From Marchantia polymorpha subsp. ruderalis (taxonomy: Eukaryota > Streptophyta > Marchantiopsida > Marchantiales > Marchantiaceae), in assembly GCA_037833965.1 (NCBI GenBank), contig AP031353.1, positions 4,094,501 through 4,158,500 of the forward strand: a stretch of DNA of 64,000 nt, given 5' to 3'. Position 1 is the first letter of the stretch, and each line of letters starts with the position of its first letter. The notes beneath the pieces are model-generated. The model had not been told where the DNA came from. It made no database searches and worked only from the letters and a program-made list of their open reading frames with translations. This document shows, piece after piece, positions 23,511 to 36,001 of this stretch. The translations under genes were made by a program, and so were the position numbers.

Positions 23511-25689
23511 TTAAAATATTCTCGGGAAACAAGAGTGGAGCATAGTTTTAGCCATCGACCTCGCGAATGGGATGTAGCTCAACGCGTACCTGCATGCAGA
23601 AAACAGCAACTCTGAGTTTTCCAACAAGCTGGTTATGCCATTCTTTCATTCTTACGTATTCATGATTCTTCTCGATAACAGGAGTGAGACTTTCTTGATT
23701 AATAAAGCGCCCTCCTATCTAAAGCCAGGGCGACTTTCGCTTCGAGTGTGCTGGTATGAATTTCTTCCGACAATATCAGAATCATTTTGCACGAGGCTTA
23801 CCAAGCAATGGCGATGGCTTCAAGAATAATGGCGATGACTGTCAGGAAGAAGCTGTGGAGCTGCAGCAGCTCCGCACATTTCAAGCACATTGGATCAGCT
23901 TGGCTTTTCTTCCCAAGTGATTGACGCCTGGACAGTAGTAAGCTACGTATAGAATGTGTATTGGTAGCAAGAGGCAGCAACTTCTATTCTGCTCATCTGC
24001 ACTACACTACGGCGGATGGAATGGAAGGGAAGGATTAAAAGATCATAAGCATCGGAACTCCGGAGCTCTGTTTTGGTGAGTTCGATTCGCTGGCTTTGAG
24101 CTGTAACTGGAACATGGAGGATGGAGAGCGAAGTACCTTGAGGGCACAGAATAAGGCCATGACCAAGCTGAGAAGGTAACAGACCGTCGCACACATTCGG
24201 ACGGGATCGAACATCATCTTCAGCTGTCTGATTGGGCCTATCAAGAACATCGTGCTGCGCTGCCCATGCAAGCATCGGAATCAGGAGTAGCTGATAAGGT
24301 CACTCGTTTATGAGTAAAGGGTCAGCTGATCTACAAAATTATACAATTCTTGTAAGATCAGAATCCAAATCTGGATGTTTTGATCGGAGTGCTCGATGAA
24401 ACGATACAGCTGCGTGGATTTATGTTTTTCTGCATTTGATTTCCGGGGCGGCCAAAGGAAGACACGATGTCGGGCAACAATGCTGACAGATGCATTCTGG
24501 GAGCTCTCAATCTGATCTTTCAATCTGATCCATGGACTATCTCAAAAGGCATGACTTCACGAGGAGATGCTCGATTGACTGCCTGCCTTTACTCTTGGAT
24601 GTTGTGAATTCACCTTCCCATCAGCAGGATATTGGCTGTTGTGAATGTGAAGGCGAATTTCTCCGGCATGATGATCAACGTCGTCGACTGCCAGCCAGCC
24701 ACGCAGCCACAAGCAGAGACAGCACAGCGAGTCAATTTTCCTCCATCGGCAGCAAAACATTTCTCGCTTCTAGTTCATACAAACATTTCACCACAACAGA
24801 AACTACTGCGTTGCTGCTGGCTGGCTGGCTGGCTGGATGGGTTCCATGAGCGGCCATCATAAGTTCACGGTCCAAATTGTTATGGTATCTGAAGTCTCGT
24901 GCAACTAGTAGCAGCTCGACGGTGCAGTGCATCTAACCTCAACATGAAATGTGCGAGTTGGCTCGAGCAGCCGAAGAAATTTAGACAGAGTGCTGGTGTC
25001 GAGCAATGATGATGTTACTAGTATGAGCCACGGTGATGAAGAGAATGTCGACAGTACAACCGAACTCGAAATTGGCTGCATCGGATTACGTTTGGTTAAG
25101 GAATGGCAAGCCCTTGTGATGAAATGGAAATGGTACCAGCTGCTGCTGTTTACAGTAGGACGGACCACAAGCTGAGAGATTCTTGCTGGGCAGAGGCAGG
25201 GGCAGTTGTTTACTATGAAGAGGAATATAACGCCGAGAGCCATGCACGCACCGAAGCCGTACATCCTCTGCACAATGCAAACAATTGCATCGCTGTGTTT
25301 ATTGGTCCACTTTTCATGGTGATGCACAAAATCAGAACTAGATGTGAATCGTCGGGGTTTGAAGGAAATCGATCGACGTTCTCAAGTCCGGTCGAAGCAT
25401 CGAGTCTGAACTTTCATGCCGAGGTGGGCTTGCAAGAATCCGAGTTCTTTTTCTGTCCTTTGAGAAGCACCCAATTTGCTTTCTTTCGGTGATCGTGTCC
25501 ATCGAGCTCCGGAGTTCTGCCCCATGCTATTGATAATGGAAGTTGTTTCGTTTCATGGTGGGTCCAGGAGCTTACATGAGTTCGAGACATGGACAAACGG
25601 CCTTGAACTTCTTCCATGAATCCAGGCTCTTCGGTGGACGCAGAGGCGGAACCGGCCACCTGCCCTACCAACATCTTCACACTATCCAT
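23511..25689 (-). CDS. SFT2-type vesicle transport membrane protein, six exons
   Basis: SFT2/Got1-like tetraspanning protein, which acts in fusion of endosome-derived vesicles with the Golgi. Exons: 25689-25576, 25267-25214, 24687-24614, 24254-24137, 23860-23802 and 23589-23511, all GT-AG and in phase, giving 165 residues as usual for the family. Landmarks are RMYGFGACMALGV (TM1), KFAFTFTTANILLMGSTMFL (TM2), the family signature GPIRQLKMMFDPVRMCAT followed by TM3, and a fourth helix ending WYALSYIPFARSMAKTML. The start is the first ATG of the open frame; the preceding in-frame codons contain no ATG. A divergent neighbour starts about 0.9 kb upstream on the other strand. The C-terminus ends in a short HSCFPRIF tail. 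Confidence 0.93.
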
Positions 25690-26582
25690 CGCTGACAACG
25701 CTTCAAATCGAACCCGGGAACACCCGAAGAAATCAGTCTATTTCATGCGCAATTCCGCCGTCCGAGGAAGTCTCTGACAGCAGGGTGATCATCCTGTGAA
25801 TTGCTGAGCGCGATTCTTTCTCGAAGCAATCGGTTTTCTCCCGTCAAGCAAGACGGAATTCGTCCGATCGAGGCGAGGGTCTGGGTCAGGGGGTGCCCAA
25901 TACGGATGTTAGTCAATAACCAAGAAGCACAGAATGCTGATGGTGATAGAATCTCTCACTGGCCTGTTTAAGCTTCGGAACTGAGGAGTGGTGATGGGGA
26001 CACTGCGAGCGATTCTCGATGATTGTATGTCTTCATCGGAACTGTCGAGATGCAGATGGGGGAGCAGAAAAATCGACAATCTTACAACCTGAGAACGCTG
26101 TCGGTGCACGAAGAGTTCAAGACTCAAGTTCAACTGGAGTAGACCAGAACCCTCCTTCCGCTTAGCTACACCATCATCTCCCGGTTCCTGTTTTCCTCGA
26201 GTTGGTTACTCCTGGACGTCCTAAGATTGTGAAACGCTACGTCACACAACCCTAACCCTACACGAGGTTTTGTCGAAGAAAATCCTCTGGAAGCTGCAGA
26301 ACTGAACAAACGCTGTCGCAAGATTTAGCCCAGTCTCGTTCGAAATTTCTTCAATTGTTCGCCACTGGCACATCAGACGCTCCACGAAGTCCGCAATCAT
26401 GTCAGTGACTCTTGCGGAACTTCCTCGAGCGAGCATCCTCTGGCTGCACGATGCGGTGGTAAACAGGACGTTCATGTAGGAAGCCCATCCGGATCCTCCT
26501 GTCCTTCATCCGAAAAGGTCTTAATCGTCTGCAAGCAAGGCAGTCATTGTGTCGAGAAGTTTGCCTTCGTCAAGGACGAGAC
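25690..26582. promoter_or_regulatory. Shared upstream region between two divergent genes
   Basis: About 0.9 kb separates the start codons of the minus-strand SFT2 gene and the plus-strand unrecognised gene. No exon was found in it, so it probably holds both promoters and both 5' leaders. Confidence 0.45.
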
Positions 26583-29500
26583 ATGCCGACCATTCGAGGA
26601 GCAGCGGCGTTGAGGAGGCCAAGCAGGCCCAGTAAAACCGAAGAGCCTCCTCCCTCGATGATCAGCAGGGGCAGTGTCGATGATGGCAACAGGGAGGTCT
26701 CTGTCAGGAAGAGTAGTATGAGGCCCAACCCTGATGATGAAGGTTTTCCCAAGAGGCTGAGCAGGGCCAGCATCAATTATGAGAGCAAGATCATTTTAGA
26801 GGCATCCGCCGAAGACGAATTGCCCAAAGAGCTGAAAGAGCACAAGCGAAAGAAGAGGATGTTCTCACGGCTGAGATTGAAGAAACTTGAAGAAGCTAGA
26901 TATGGACTGTACATACCACTGAGTCCTCGATCCGTGCAGAGAAATGGGCGGTCTAAAGAGAAGATTCGCAAGGTGAATCATCCAAATCGCCCTTCTCCTT
27001 CCCCATAGATAGGTCATGATAGTTGGACGGGCATATCGGATCAGTACAGGAGTTAGCATAAAAGCTAGCTTCTGGATAATGGAACTTGATTCTGACCCAA
27101 TTTGCAAAGTGTATCTCGGCGTGAACTCTGAACACTCAAATGCTCGACAGAGGCAGGCAACATTTGAGAAGCACTGGTACACAACCTGAACCTGTCCCAG
27201 TGGTTGTGGAGCATCAAACTTTGTTAGCTCTGTCTTTTGTGCTGCCAGATTGTTTCCATGCTGAAAATCAGCCCTCGAGTCACTGTGAGAGGGGAAGAGA
27301 AGAACAAGGATTGGAAGCTTCGACCAGGTGCTCGTGAAAGCCCCGTTGTGAAGCACCTTAGGGATCGACTGCAAGAACGGAAGGAATCAATGAAACCTTA
27401 CACAAGCAACAAGCTCTTCGAAAAGATCCTTGAGGTTAGTCATTTCAAGTAAATTCCATTTGCCGCCACTTACCAGTATCTTGAGCACATCTCAGGTGCA
27501 ATTCGAGGCGCTTTCCCCTTACTGCACCCGAGTGGCAATGAACTTACTGGCGCATGGCAAAGTCGGGGTTAACAAGCAGTTTTGGAATTGTTTCTTCCTC
27601 CATGCCAGAAGACGAGTCAGTCTGTTCTCCTCTCCGATCCTCGTGAATGGTCGGATTCTTCTGCTATGCAGTTCTTTCAGTTCTTTTAAAGAGTCAAGTT
27701 CCAAACTAAAAGTTTGTTGGAATTTACAGATACTTCAGGACATGTGCGTGCCCAGACTTTTTCGGTTTCCAACTCCCTTTCACTGAAACTCTGGTCTCGG
27801 TAGCACGTCTGCATACAACTGCAATTTATTATATCTGATTAACCCTACGGCTTCCGGTCAGGATTTGCCCAGTGACTTGTTTTCCGTATCGATTCAGATC
27901 ACCGAGGAGGAGCGTGTCTACCCTAAACCGGAAGACTTTTGGAGGCAAAGCATTTCGAGCAAGTTCGAGAAAATGGCTCGTGAGCTCATTGACAAGACTG
28001 CCTACTTCACAGCAAGGTCCAAGTCTTGAACCATTGTACAGTTCTAAGTAAAACGCTCCCTTTGTTGAGCTTAAATCCCTTGATTCTGTCTGCTTGTTCT
28101 GAATAGTCGAGGCAGTGTTGAAAAGAGCTCGAGTTACACAATTGATTATCATTTGTAGCTTCAGACCGCCAGATAGGGCTTCATAAGAGCAGCTTCGAAT
28201 ATGGCTTCAATATGAAGCCGTATTCGACGAAGGCGACTGCTTTTGTCAGCTGAAGCTTTCAGCATCTTCCAATCCATCTCCTGAAGCATGAGAGACAGCT
28301 TGCTTAGTTAGTAGCGTCATAGTCTTAAGAACGATTAATCACCTGTTCTAGCAGAATTCTTCGCGAGTGCGTCAATCTAGAGGTCTTAACTGCAGATTTT
28401 TTTTGCATTTCAGCTGATAAGATTCTCTCTAGCTAGTGTTGTGCATGCAGATTGCAACATGGTGTCTGGTCACAGACTGGAATGCCATATGCTTGTCTCG
28501 GTGTGCCATCCACCAATCGTCCTTCAACAGCTCCTTTGCCCAATCTAGAGGATCGTTCTGCAGACCAGACTCCGTTTGACTTCTTCCCGGCTGGAGCTGA
28601 CACTCAACTCATGGCGGAAATTGCTGGGAAAGAGCGGGAAGAACGACATGTACCCATGCACATAGCAAGGAGGGAAGCCATACTGAAGGCTGCAAAACAA
28701 ACTTCAACAGTGTCAAGGCTTCTGATGAAAATGGGATTGCTGCATCTACATGGTAAGACCAGAAACGTCATGAGCTAAACATCATTGGAGGAGGCTTCCA
28801 AAATGTTCAACTCAGATGGCTCTGGACGTCTAGCGCAAGAGCAGAGCTCAATTCGTTAGGAGTTCTGCTTTATCAATTGTGTCATAAACAGCAGGGAAGT
28901 TGAGGAATGAATCTCCGTGAGTAGATTAGAACTGGTACTTCGATGGATATCGAAGTGTAGCACGCACAGGATTCTAAGACATGCGTAATGCAGATGGTTC
29001 CTTTCCGTGTACTTGGGGTTTCCCTCACATCGTTATTGACAGCATTGGTTTACAATCATATTATCCGGGTTTAGTGATGTGTCAGATATGGATAATGCAA
29101 GATTCCCTCTGGCGCAAGTGCACCTTACTGCCAATTTGATGAAGAGAGTAAAGGTAGGCAACCTCATATGAAACCGTTGGCTTCAGTTTCATGTGCGTGG
29201 ATATCAGATTAATGGGAGAAACTGCTCCTGGAGTATGCCAAATGTCGGATTTTTTGGTTTTTGTCTCTTTTGTAATTCCTTCCTTAATAACTTTTCTTTT
29301 CTAAAAGTTCACAGGGTGGTGGTGCTTGGCTGGAGGATATTGACAAAGGAATGATGAAGTCTGCTCCGAGGGAACTTTCAGTAGCCGCATACACCGGTGT
29401 GTTTAGGAACCGCACGTTCTACATTTGTTGGCAACTTTGCTACATGTAACTCACAAAGTACTCTTCTAGCTTGAAATCTCTGTGAATGATCACATTTTAC

Positions 29501-32500
29501 CAAGACTCACTATCGCCTGTCACTTCCACTTCCCAGTTGGAAGATAGCGCATGGAGTAGATTGTAAGACTATGTTAGAGTTAATGATGCGAAGCACACTG
29601 TATTGCATCTTGGGGATTGATATGAATGTGTTCAGATATAAGTCTTATTTCATTCTTAAATTTGTTAAAACATTTCTATGTTAACCATGGGTCTAATCGA
29701 GTTCCTTGTGATGGATTCACAGGCAGAACTATTGTAGGTCCGGCTGGCAACGTTGAGCATTTTAGGTACACGCTCTCAAAGGTTCTCTATGGAGCAAGGT
29801 AGTTCTGGAGTCGTTTAGTGGTACAAAGAACATAGAAGTGAGTGCTGAATTGGAGACAGCTTTTTTATCACTTAAGTTAGATGCAGTCACACATGGAGGA
29901 TTAAGAACGAAGTTGGATTTGTCTTATCTGATTGCAGATCTGATTCTTCTTCTTCCCATACTCACGAGGTATGACTTTCGGTCTTCAGCCTTGTCATTAA
30001 GGTTCAGTAATGTTTACGTTCTTGAGATCTATGAACACCCCTACATAGTCACTGTCTAGTTCACACGCAGGGGCAAAGGCCCTTATTTCTTTTGATACGC
30101 TGCGAAATTGATGTGGCTTACGTTTTAACTCAAATCAACTGCTAATCTGGATAATTTCGAACGATTCAAACCGTAGTGTCTTCGGTAGATTCCAAGGCTG
30201 CATCAGATGCATGTATATCCACCTTATCTCTAAGTAACAGAAATACGAACTACGCATTAACTCACAGTAAGGAGCATGGAGTGTAGTCAACATAACCACT
30301 GAAAAAACCAGTTCTTAGATGTTCCCATGTTTGTTCTTGCCACATCCCAGTCAGAATGTGAGAAGTTTTTCCACTGAGTGTTTCAACCGTACCGAACGCC
30401 CATTACGTTTCACGACGGTATTTGGTTGCCGAACGGTTCAGATAGTCCTTGATTCTCAAGAACTAACACGATGGAGCAAATCATGCATATTCAGAGCGGA
30501 GATGAGAACAAAGAGCCATCAGCACCTTCCCCAGAACCACATCGGCATTCAGAGCATATTGAACCTCTTGTGAAATTACCATGGTTACAACGACCATCGC
30601 ACAAGCACACGGAACAGTCATTTATGGTTTGTCAAAGTGATACGAAGCAGGTATGATTTCAAAGATTTTAACTCTTACTCTTCAGTATTTCGTCAGTCGA
30701 ATCCTGGTAGATGGCTTGCGGCATGGAGGTATGCTGATTTATCAAATAAAAGTGTTTATCACGTTATAAACAGTAAAATGTAAAGTCTCACTTGTGTATA
30801 ATCGTTGCCGAAGACCATATACTTCTTGTAAAGTAAAGTCTCAGCTCCAACTTAATCGTCAATAAACGAATCTTTGGTTCCGATATGTAATAGATATCTA
30901 GTCTACTGTCTTAGATGTCTTCATGGCAATTTAGTTCAGAAGAATTTATAATAACCTCGAAAAAACAGTCAAAGAGGTAGTACCGTACACTGGTTGGCAG
31001 AAGTTTCATTGAAATGCTCATAGAAGCTTCATCTTCTATAATGGTATTACTCTTTGTGTGCTAATCAGCTCGCCGAACCTGAGGAACCGGAAGAACGACT
31101 TGAATCAATCGACTGGAAAGCAAATCAATCTTTGGTAAAGTATCACAACGATCGCTCTAACTGGGACAGACTAATTTGCAGAGCTCGACCACCCTTAACA
31201 GGGCTGCCAACTAGATTGCCTGACAACTTCACCAACAAACGTGCACGTTCAAGACGCAACAGGGTGATTTCAAGTCAAGTTGGCTCTGCAGGTTTTCAAT
31301 TTGAAGAGGAGGAACCTGCTAGTAAGAAAGAAGATGCTTTATGAGCTGAACCTGAAACTTACTTCTCTGGCTGATCGTCGAGAACATTGGAGAGGGGTTA
31401 CAAACATGTCTGCTGAGGTAAACTGACCAAAGAATGTAAAGTCCTAAGTTGACGCACTATATCATGGACAAGGGCAAACTCACCTTCGCCACTCTGATAA
31501 CATTAGATGCTCTTGAAGGAGCAAACTCAGATTATGCTTATGCCCGCGACTCAGCTTCTTCGTTTCTTCTCCTCCAACTATAATACTTTTAAAACGGACA
31601 GCTTTATTGAGAGGGGTGAAAACTGAGGCTGGCACTCAGGATTTTTTAAGTTAAAAATAGAGGGAAATTCTAAAATCTGCAATTCGAATACTGTAGCTCG
31701 GATGGTTATAGCTATAGTTCTTTAATTTGTATGTTCTTCCTGCAGCTATGTAAAAGACTAGAGGCTGTCTTATTTCGTACGAAAGGCAGGAGGGCCCCAA
31801 GCACAAAGCACTTATGGTTCGTAACCAAATTCTGCTCGTTGTGTTCGTTTTAGCTCATAACACTCAGTTGGAGTAATACTAGGATGATTGATACTCGTCA
31901 TATCAATTCAGAGAATCTATTTAACCCTGTTATGTTCAGGAGCAATACGAGCTTTACGCGGTTCGTTTTAGCTCATAACACTCAGTTGGAGTAATACTAG
32001 GATGATTGATACTCGTCATATCAATTCAGAGAATCTATTTAACCCTGTTATGTTCAGGAGCAATACGAGCTTTACGCGGATCGTCACTAATTTGAATGAA
32101 GTGGTCTACGGTCCTTGTTTCTCAGGAAGACTGCTCAGGAACTTCATCCCGTTCCCAGGCAAAATGATCGCCCTGATTACGAGTCAGAAGCCTATTCAAT
32201 TCGCAGATTCTATGAACGTGTTTGTACCTTCATCGATCATCAAAAAATGGCAGATCCGTTGATGGATGTGCTTATTTATCTCTTGAGAGAGTAAGTTTGA
32301 TTTTATAACTTTGTCGCAGAACAACTTCTACAACATCTCACTGTAGCTGAACGGTCTTTGCTTTTAAACCTTGATATGGTATGATCCTACATAATAAATT
32401 ACAAGGGAGATTTAAGACTTGATCTGAGGTCTTAGGTTATTGCATTCGCTGGATTTGTGGATTATATCGACTACCAATTTGAAATACGTTTGTCGTCAGT

Positions 32501-33003
32501 TCTTCTTTCCTAAGTGTCTTGTTTTCCACAAATGTCGGTGAACTTTGGAGTGATGTCCGCAACAGCCTTCTACAGATCAGTTCTTTCTCATACATGGTTT
32601 GATCATTTTATGCATTGGAGCTATGTGTAGAATGTTGGAGAATGGCCAAAAGCTGCAGTCAGACCTCCTGTTAAGCTTGTGCGAGCAACTCGCGCGAATG
32701 CCTGGTAATTACTGGATGCAACCTCACTCAACTACTTTATCCCCATTGCAATCTACTCAAAAGCCGCAGAAGGCTAAAGTAAGGAATTATATCATCTATG
32801 TAATTGAAGATATCCCTTTTCAGTGCAAAAACTCCTCATGGGAAATTGTTTCACCAAGGGAAGTCATTCGATCTCACAGATAAAATGCAATCAACTGACG
32901 TAGAATCCCTTGTTTGCAATCGAGACGAGAAAAAGCTTAGAGCATTCTCCGCACCAAATCTAGATCAGATTTGTATTCAGTCTCATGATCGATCTGGCTA
33001 GCG
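26583..33003 (+). CDS. Unrecognised multi-exon gene
   Basis: I do not recognise the family. Exons that join in phase: 26583-26972, 27249-27434, 27496-~27570, 27862-28016, 28451-28752, 29086-29153, 29315-29396, 29723-29798, 30461-30650 and 31069 to about 31280. Downstream, 31746 onward, a small exon inside a 118-bp duplication, 32126-32290, 32631-32778 and a terminal exon (stop near 32883 or 33003) are less certain. The N-terminus is basic and Ser/Pro-rich, then helical and charged (KELKEHKRKKRMFSRLRLKK). The middle has a conserved-looking LLMKMGLLHLHDMDN segment. The C-terminal part is helical (YSIRRFYERVCTFIDHQKM, CEQLARMPGNYWMQ). No signal peptide or membrane segment is evident. Many in-phase joins over 6 kb argue for a real gene. 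A ciliary or cytoskeletal role is only a guess. Confidence 0.6.
31843..32078 (+). repeat. Perfect 118-bp tandem duplication in the unrecognised gene
   Basis: 31843-31960 and 31961-32078 appear identical base for base. Each copy ends in a tcag splice-acceptor-like site followed by gagcaatacgagctttacgc, so a candidate small exon start and its polypyrimidine side are doubled. The identity implies a very recent event or an assembly artefact. Confidence 0.93.
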
Positions 33004-36001
33004 CTACGAAAGCGCTAGATCGTTTGTGCCGACTCGCAGGACGTGCGTAGTGGTTACATAGAGACTACAAATGCTGTATCTATGCCAATCACAACATCTT
33101 GCCGTCATTGTGTGTCGTAGGATTAATCTAGCTTGCACTAGTGAATAGATTCCTTCAGATAATCCGGGAGAGATAATATATCCACCTTGTTTAGTCTGAG
33201 AAGATTTATGCGATTGCCCTCACTTGACCTTTACCTCCCTCACATATTTTAGCGAAGTAAGCCTGCCCAAATCTACCTTTAGGATATAAGAGGGTCGAAA
33301 GGAATGTGAAGTCAAATTCTGTCGAGGAAGGGAAAATATTATATGGTTAGTGGACCAAAGTGGTTATCAAACTGCTAGAAGACAGAGAAGTTTCAGATGA
33401 TATTAACGAAAGTGTTGGTTATGATTTTCAATCTGCAGAAAGCGTTGCCAATATAGGACGGATGGTGTGTATTATGCCTATCTTGCAATTCATTGCCAAA
33501 GAATTGCGAATAACCTCCACTGAGTACGACTCATTTATCACCAAATCTGGTGTAGATCGAGTGCAGCCCAGCTTGACATAAGATTGACGCAAACGTTACC
33601 CCATTCATACTACATCTCGACGTCCTAATGCATCACTCACATTGTTCCATGATTTACAGAAGCTGAAGAAGTCGACTTTTCAATATTGTATGCAGTAGGC
33701 TCGTGATATTGCATTCCCTTCATTTCGGAAAAAATTAGAAATAGTTCAGAAAGGGAAATTCTTCCTACTTCGAGTTCTTAAGCCTGTGACTTCCAGCAAA
33801 CTGCAGAGTGAAGTTCTCAAAATTTTTGACCAGAAAAAGAGAGTTGAATGAGCACCTGACGCCTGAGAAATCACTGTTCACAACTCTCTTACTATACCAC
33901 AGTACTAGAATGGGTCCCTGGAGCTGAAAGTTTTCAAAAGCTATAGGGGCAAATTACTGTATCTTGAAAAGCAAACATTTCAGAAGAATGTGCTGAGTAT
34001 AACTCAGGATTTACCAACACTATCGATTAGCTGAAGTAGATGAACTTTGCTAGCAAGCTGAGATTTAACTACACGACTTCTTGTGGAACGACGGGCTCAG
34101 CCATTTGTCGACAATTCTCATTGTTAGTGCAACGCAATAATGAACCTGGACAGATCATATTAAACAATGGTTTAAAACTAAGTTACGCTGGACAAACAGT
34201 CTTTCTGTAGTTAATCAGGAATCACGAATCATAATGAACACCTGAGAAGAGTCACATGTTTAAAACGTGAAGCACGAGCAATTTTTTCTGTTGGACCGAG
34301 GTCGGCCTCTTTGGCATTCACATTGGAGCCTTTTACTCGCGCCTTGACTGCATCAGCTTATTCTCTATTCCATGCGTCTCCATCTCATCGGCCATCACCG
34401 AGCGATCATCAGCTTTGTCTGTGTAGACAAGGCCCGAAGAGAGGCTCGAGCAATACGAAATTCTAAACTCATTTCTAAAGCTCAGAGTGGGATCTGCCTG
34501 ACTGTATACAAACAGTTCCAAATCCCGACAGTGTTGCTTCAGGCCATCTGCTCCAAGATATAGAAGATTGAGGGCCACAAAGTCTGGTGGACCGTTCATT
34601 TGGAGATACTTGACAACGTCACTAGATTTTCGAGTGAAGCTCTCGTCGTTAGAGCCTGGCACTCAATTCCTTGGCTAGCCAATGGGCCTGGGCTCTTATA
34701 TCACGGAATGTGTTCACTGTAAGGTCAATGAAAAAGTGCATTCGGTGAATGTATTGTGCACTAACGGCTGGTCAATGTCAGGTCTCACTGGATGTGTCTA
34801 GACTTCTGCTTTGGCCACTCTTCTCGCAAGCTATTGACTCTGGCCTCCTGGATGCTCATCAAAGGTTAGTATATCAGTGCATTCGAAATTGGGTGGTGCA
34901 GAAGCACACTTGCCATGCGGTAGACGTCCTTATTCATTCATTCAATAACTCACACTGGTGAGACAAGTGTGCGCAGATAGGCGTCAGACATCTTTCACGT
35001 GTGCGTTTCTCATGTGAGTAGTTTATTGAACCATTTTTCAATTGGCAGTGATATAATATTACTAATATCCTATAATGAATTATGACTACATTGAGTACAG
35101 CTCAAGAGAAGAGAGGAAAAGTACCAAAAGTCGAAGATGGATGACCAATTCTGATCCAACGCAGGGGATTGCAAAACTGTGAGAATAGAGAAGCACAATG
35201 CACATAGACCTCGCAGGTGGACGGACCCTGAGCGAGGCGAGCAAATCAGGCTGCAAATACAACATGGGGCTGGTTTCTGGAATAGAATGGAATGGAGGCT
35301 GAACGGCTCAGTGGTCCAACTGACTCCAACAGCACGGAAGGGAGGAAGTGACACTCGTGGACATGCAGAGGAGGAGGAGGGAGAAGGGGAATATCCACGC
35401 GTGGACCCACCACCTGGCGAATGGGCTCGTAACAAACAATGCCTGCTCCAATCAGCTTGAGATGAATGGTACGTAATGGGACAGGCAATGAAGTTTTGCA
35501 CCGACCCGACTGGAACCGAAGCGAACTCGAGTTAAGATTGGGGGTTGGGCCGAAGATCCTGTTGGCTTGCCGGGGTATCATAGGCAAACTCTACAGATTG
35601 ATATCAAAGTGTAATTAATGGCTTGCTAGACACAGTGACAAGAGTAGCAGCCCGATGCTTACATGGAGGGAATAATAAATGCAAATAGAGACCGACAAAG
35701 TATAGTTCATGTCTTCCTTTCACATTCTCAGAATGGAGGAGCTTTGAACAAAAGTAAAAGGAAAAGAGTTGGACTTGAGGCTGCTTCTCGCTGGGGAGCA
35801 TGCGCGAGGCAGGGAGAGGTGGAATGAAGCTAGTGAACCAGTGATCCTGGAAGTGAGTGGTGTTACGACGAGATGGGATGACGAGACGAGAAAAAATAGA
35901 CAGAATTTAAAGACACGAGGAGAAAGAAGGAGAGGAAGAAAGCACGAGCTGTGATTCAAGAGACGGGAGCGAGAGAAGTCGATTTCGGAAGGTCGGGTCG
36001 C
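33004..36001. other. Spacer and upstream region of the Rossmann gene
   Basis: No supported gene. A plus-strand open frame at about 33351-33581 and a minus-strand frame at 34333-34662 have plausible composition but no ATG at their apparent start and no recognised relative. The right end (35700-36001) is purine-rich and is the likely promoter and leader of the next gene. Confidence 0.35.

Noticed and set aside
34333-34662. 109-codon minus-strand open frame
   Set aside because: Opens without an ATG and shows no known motif; kept only as a note in the spacer entry.
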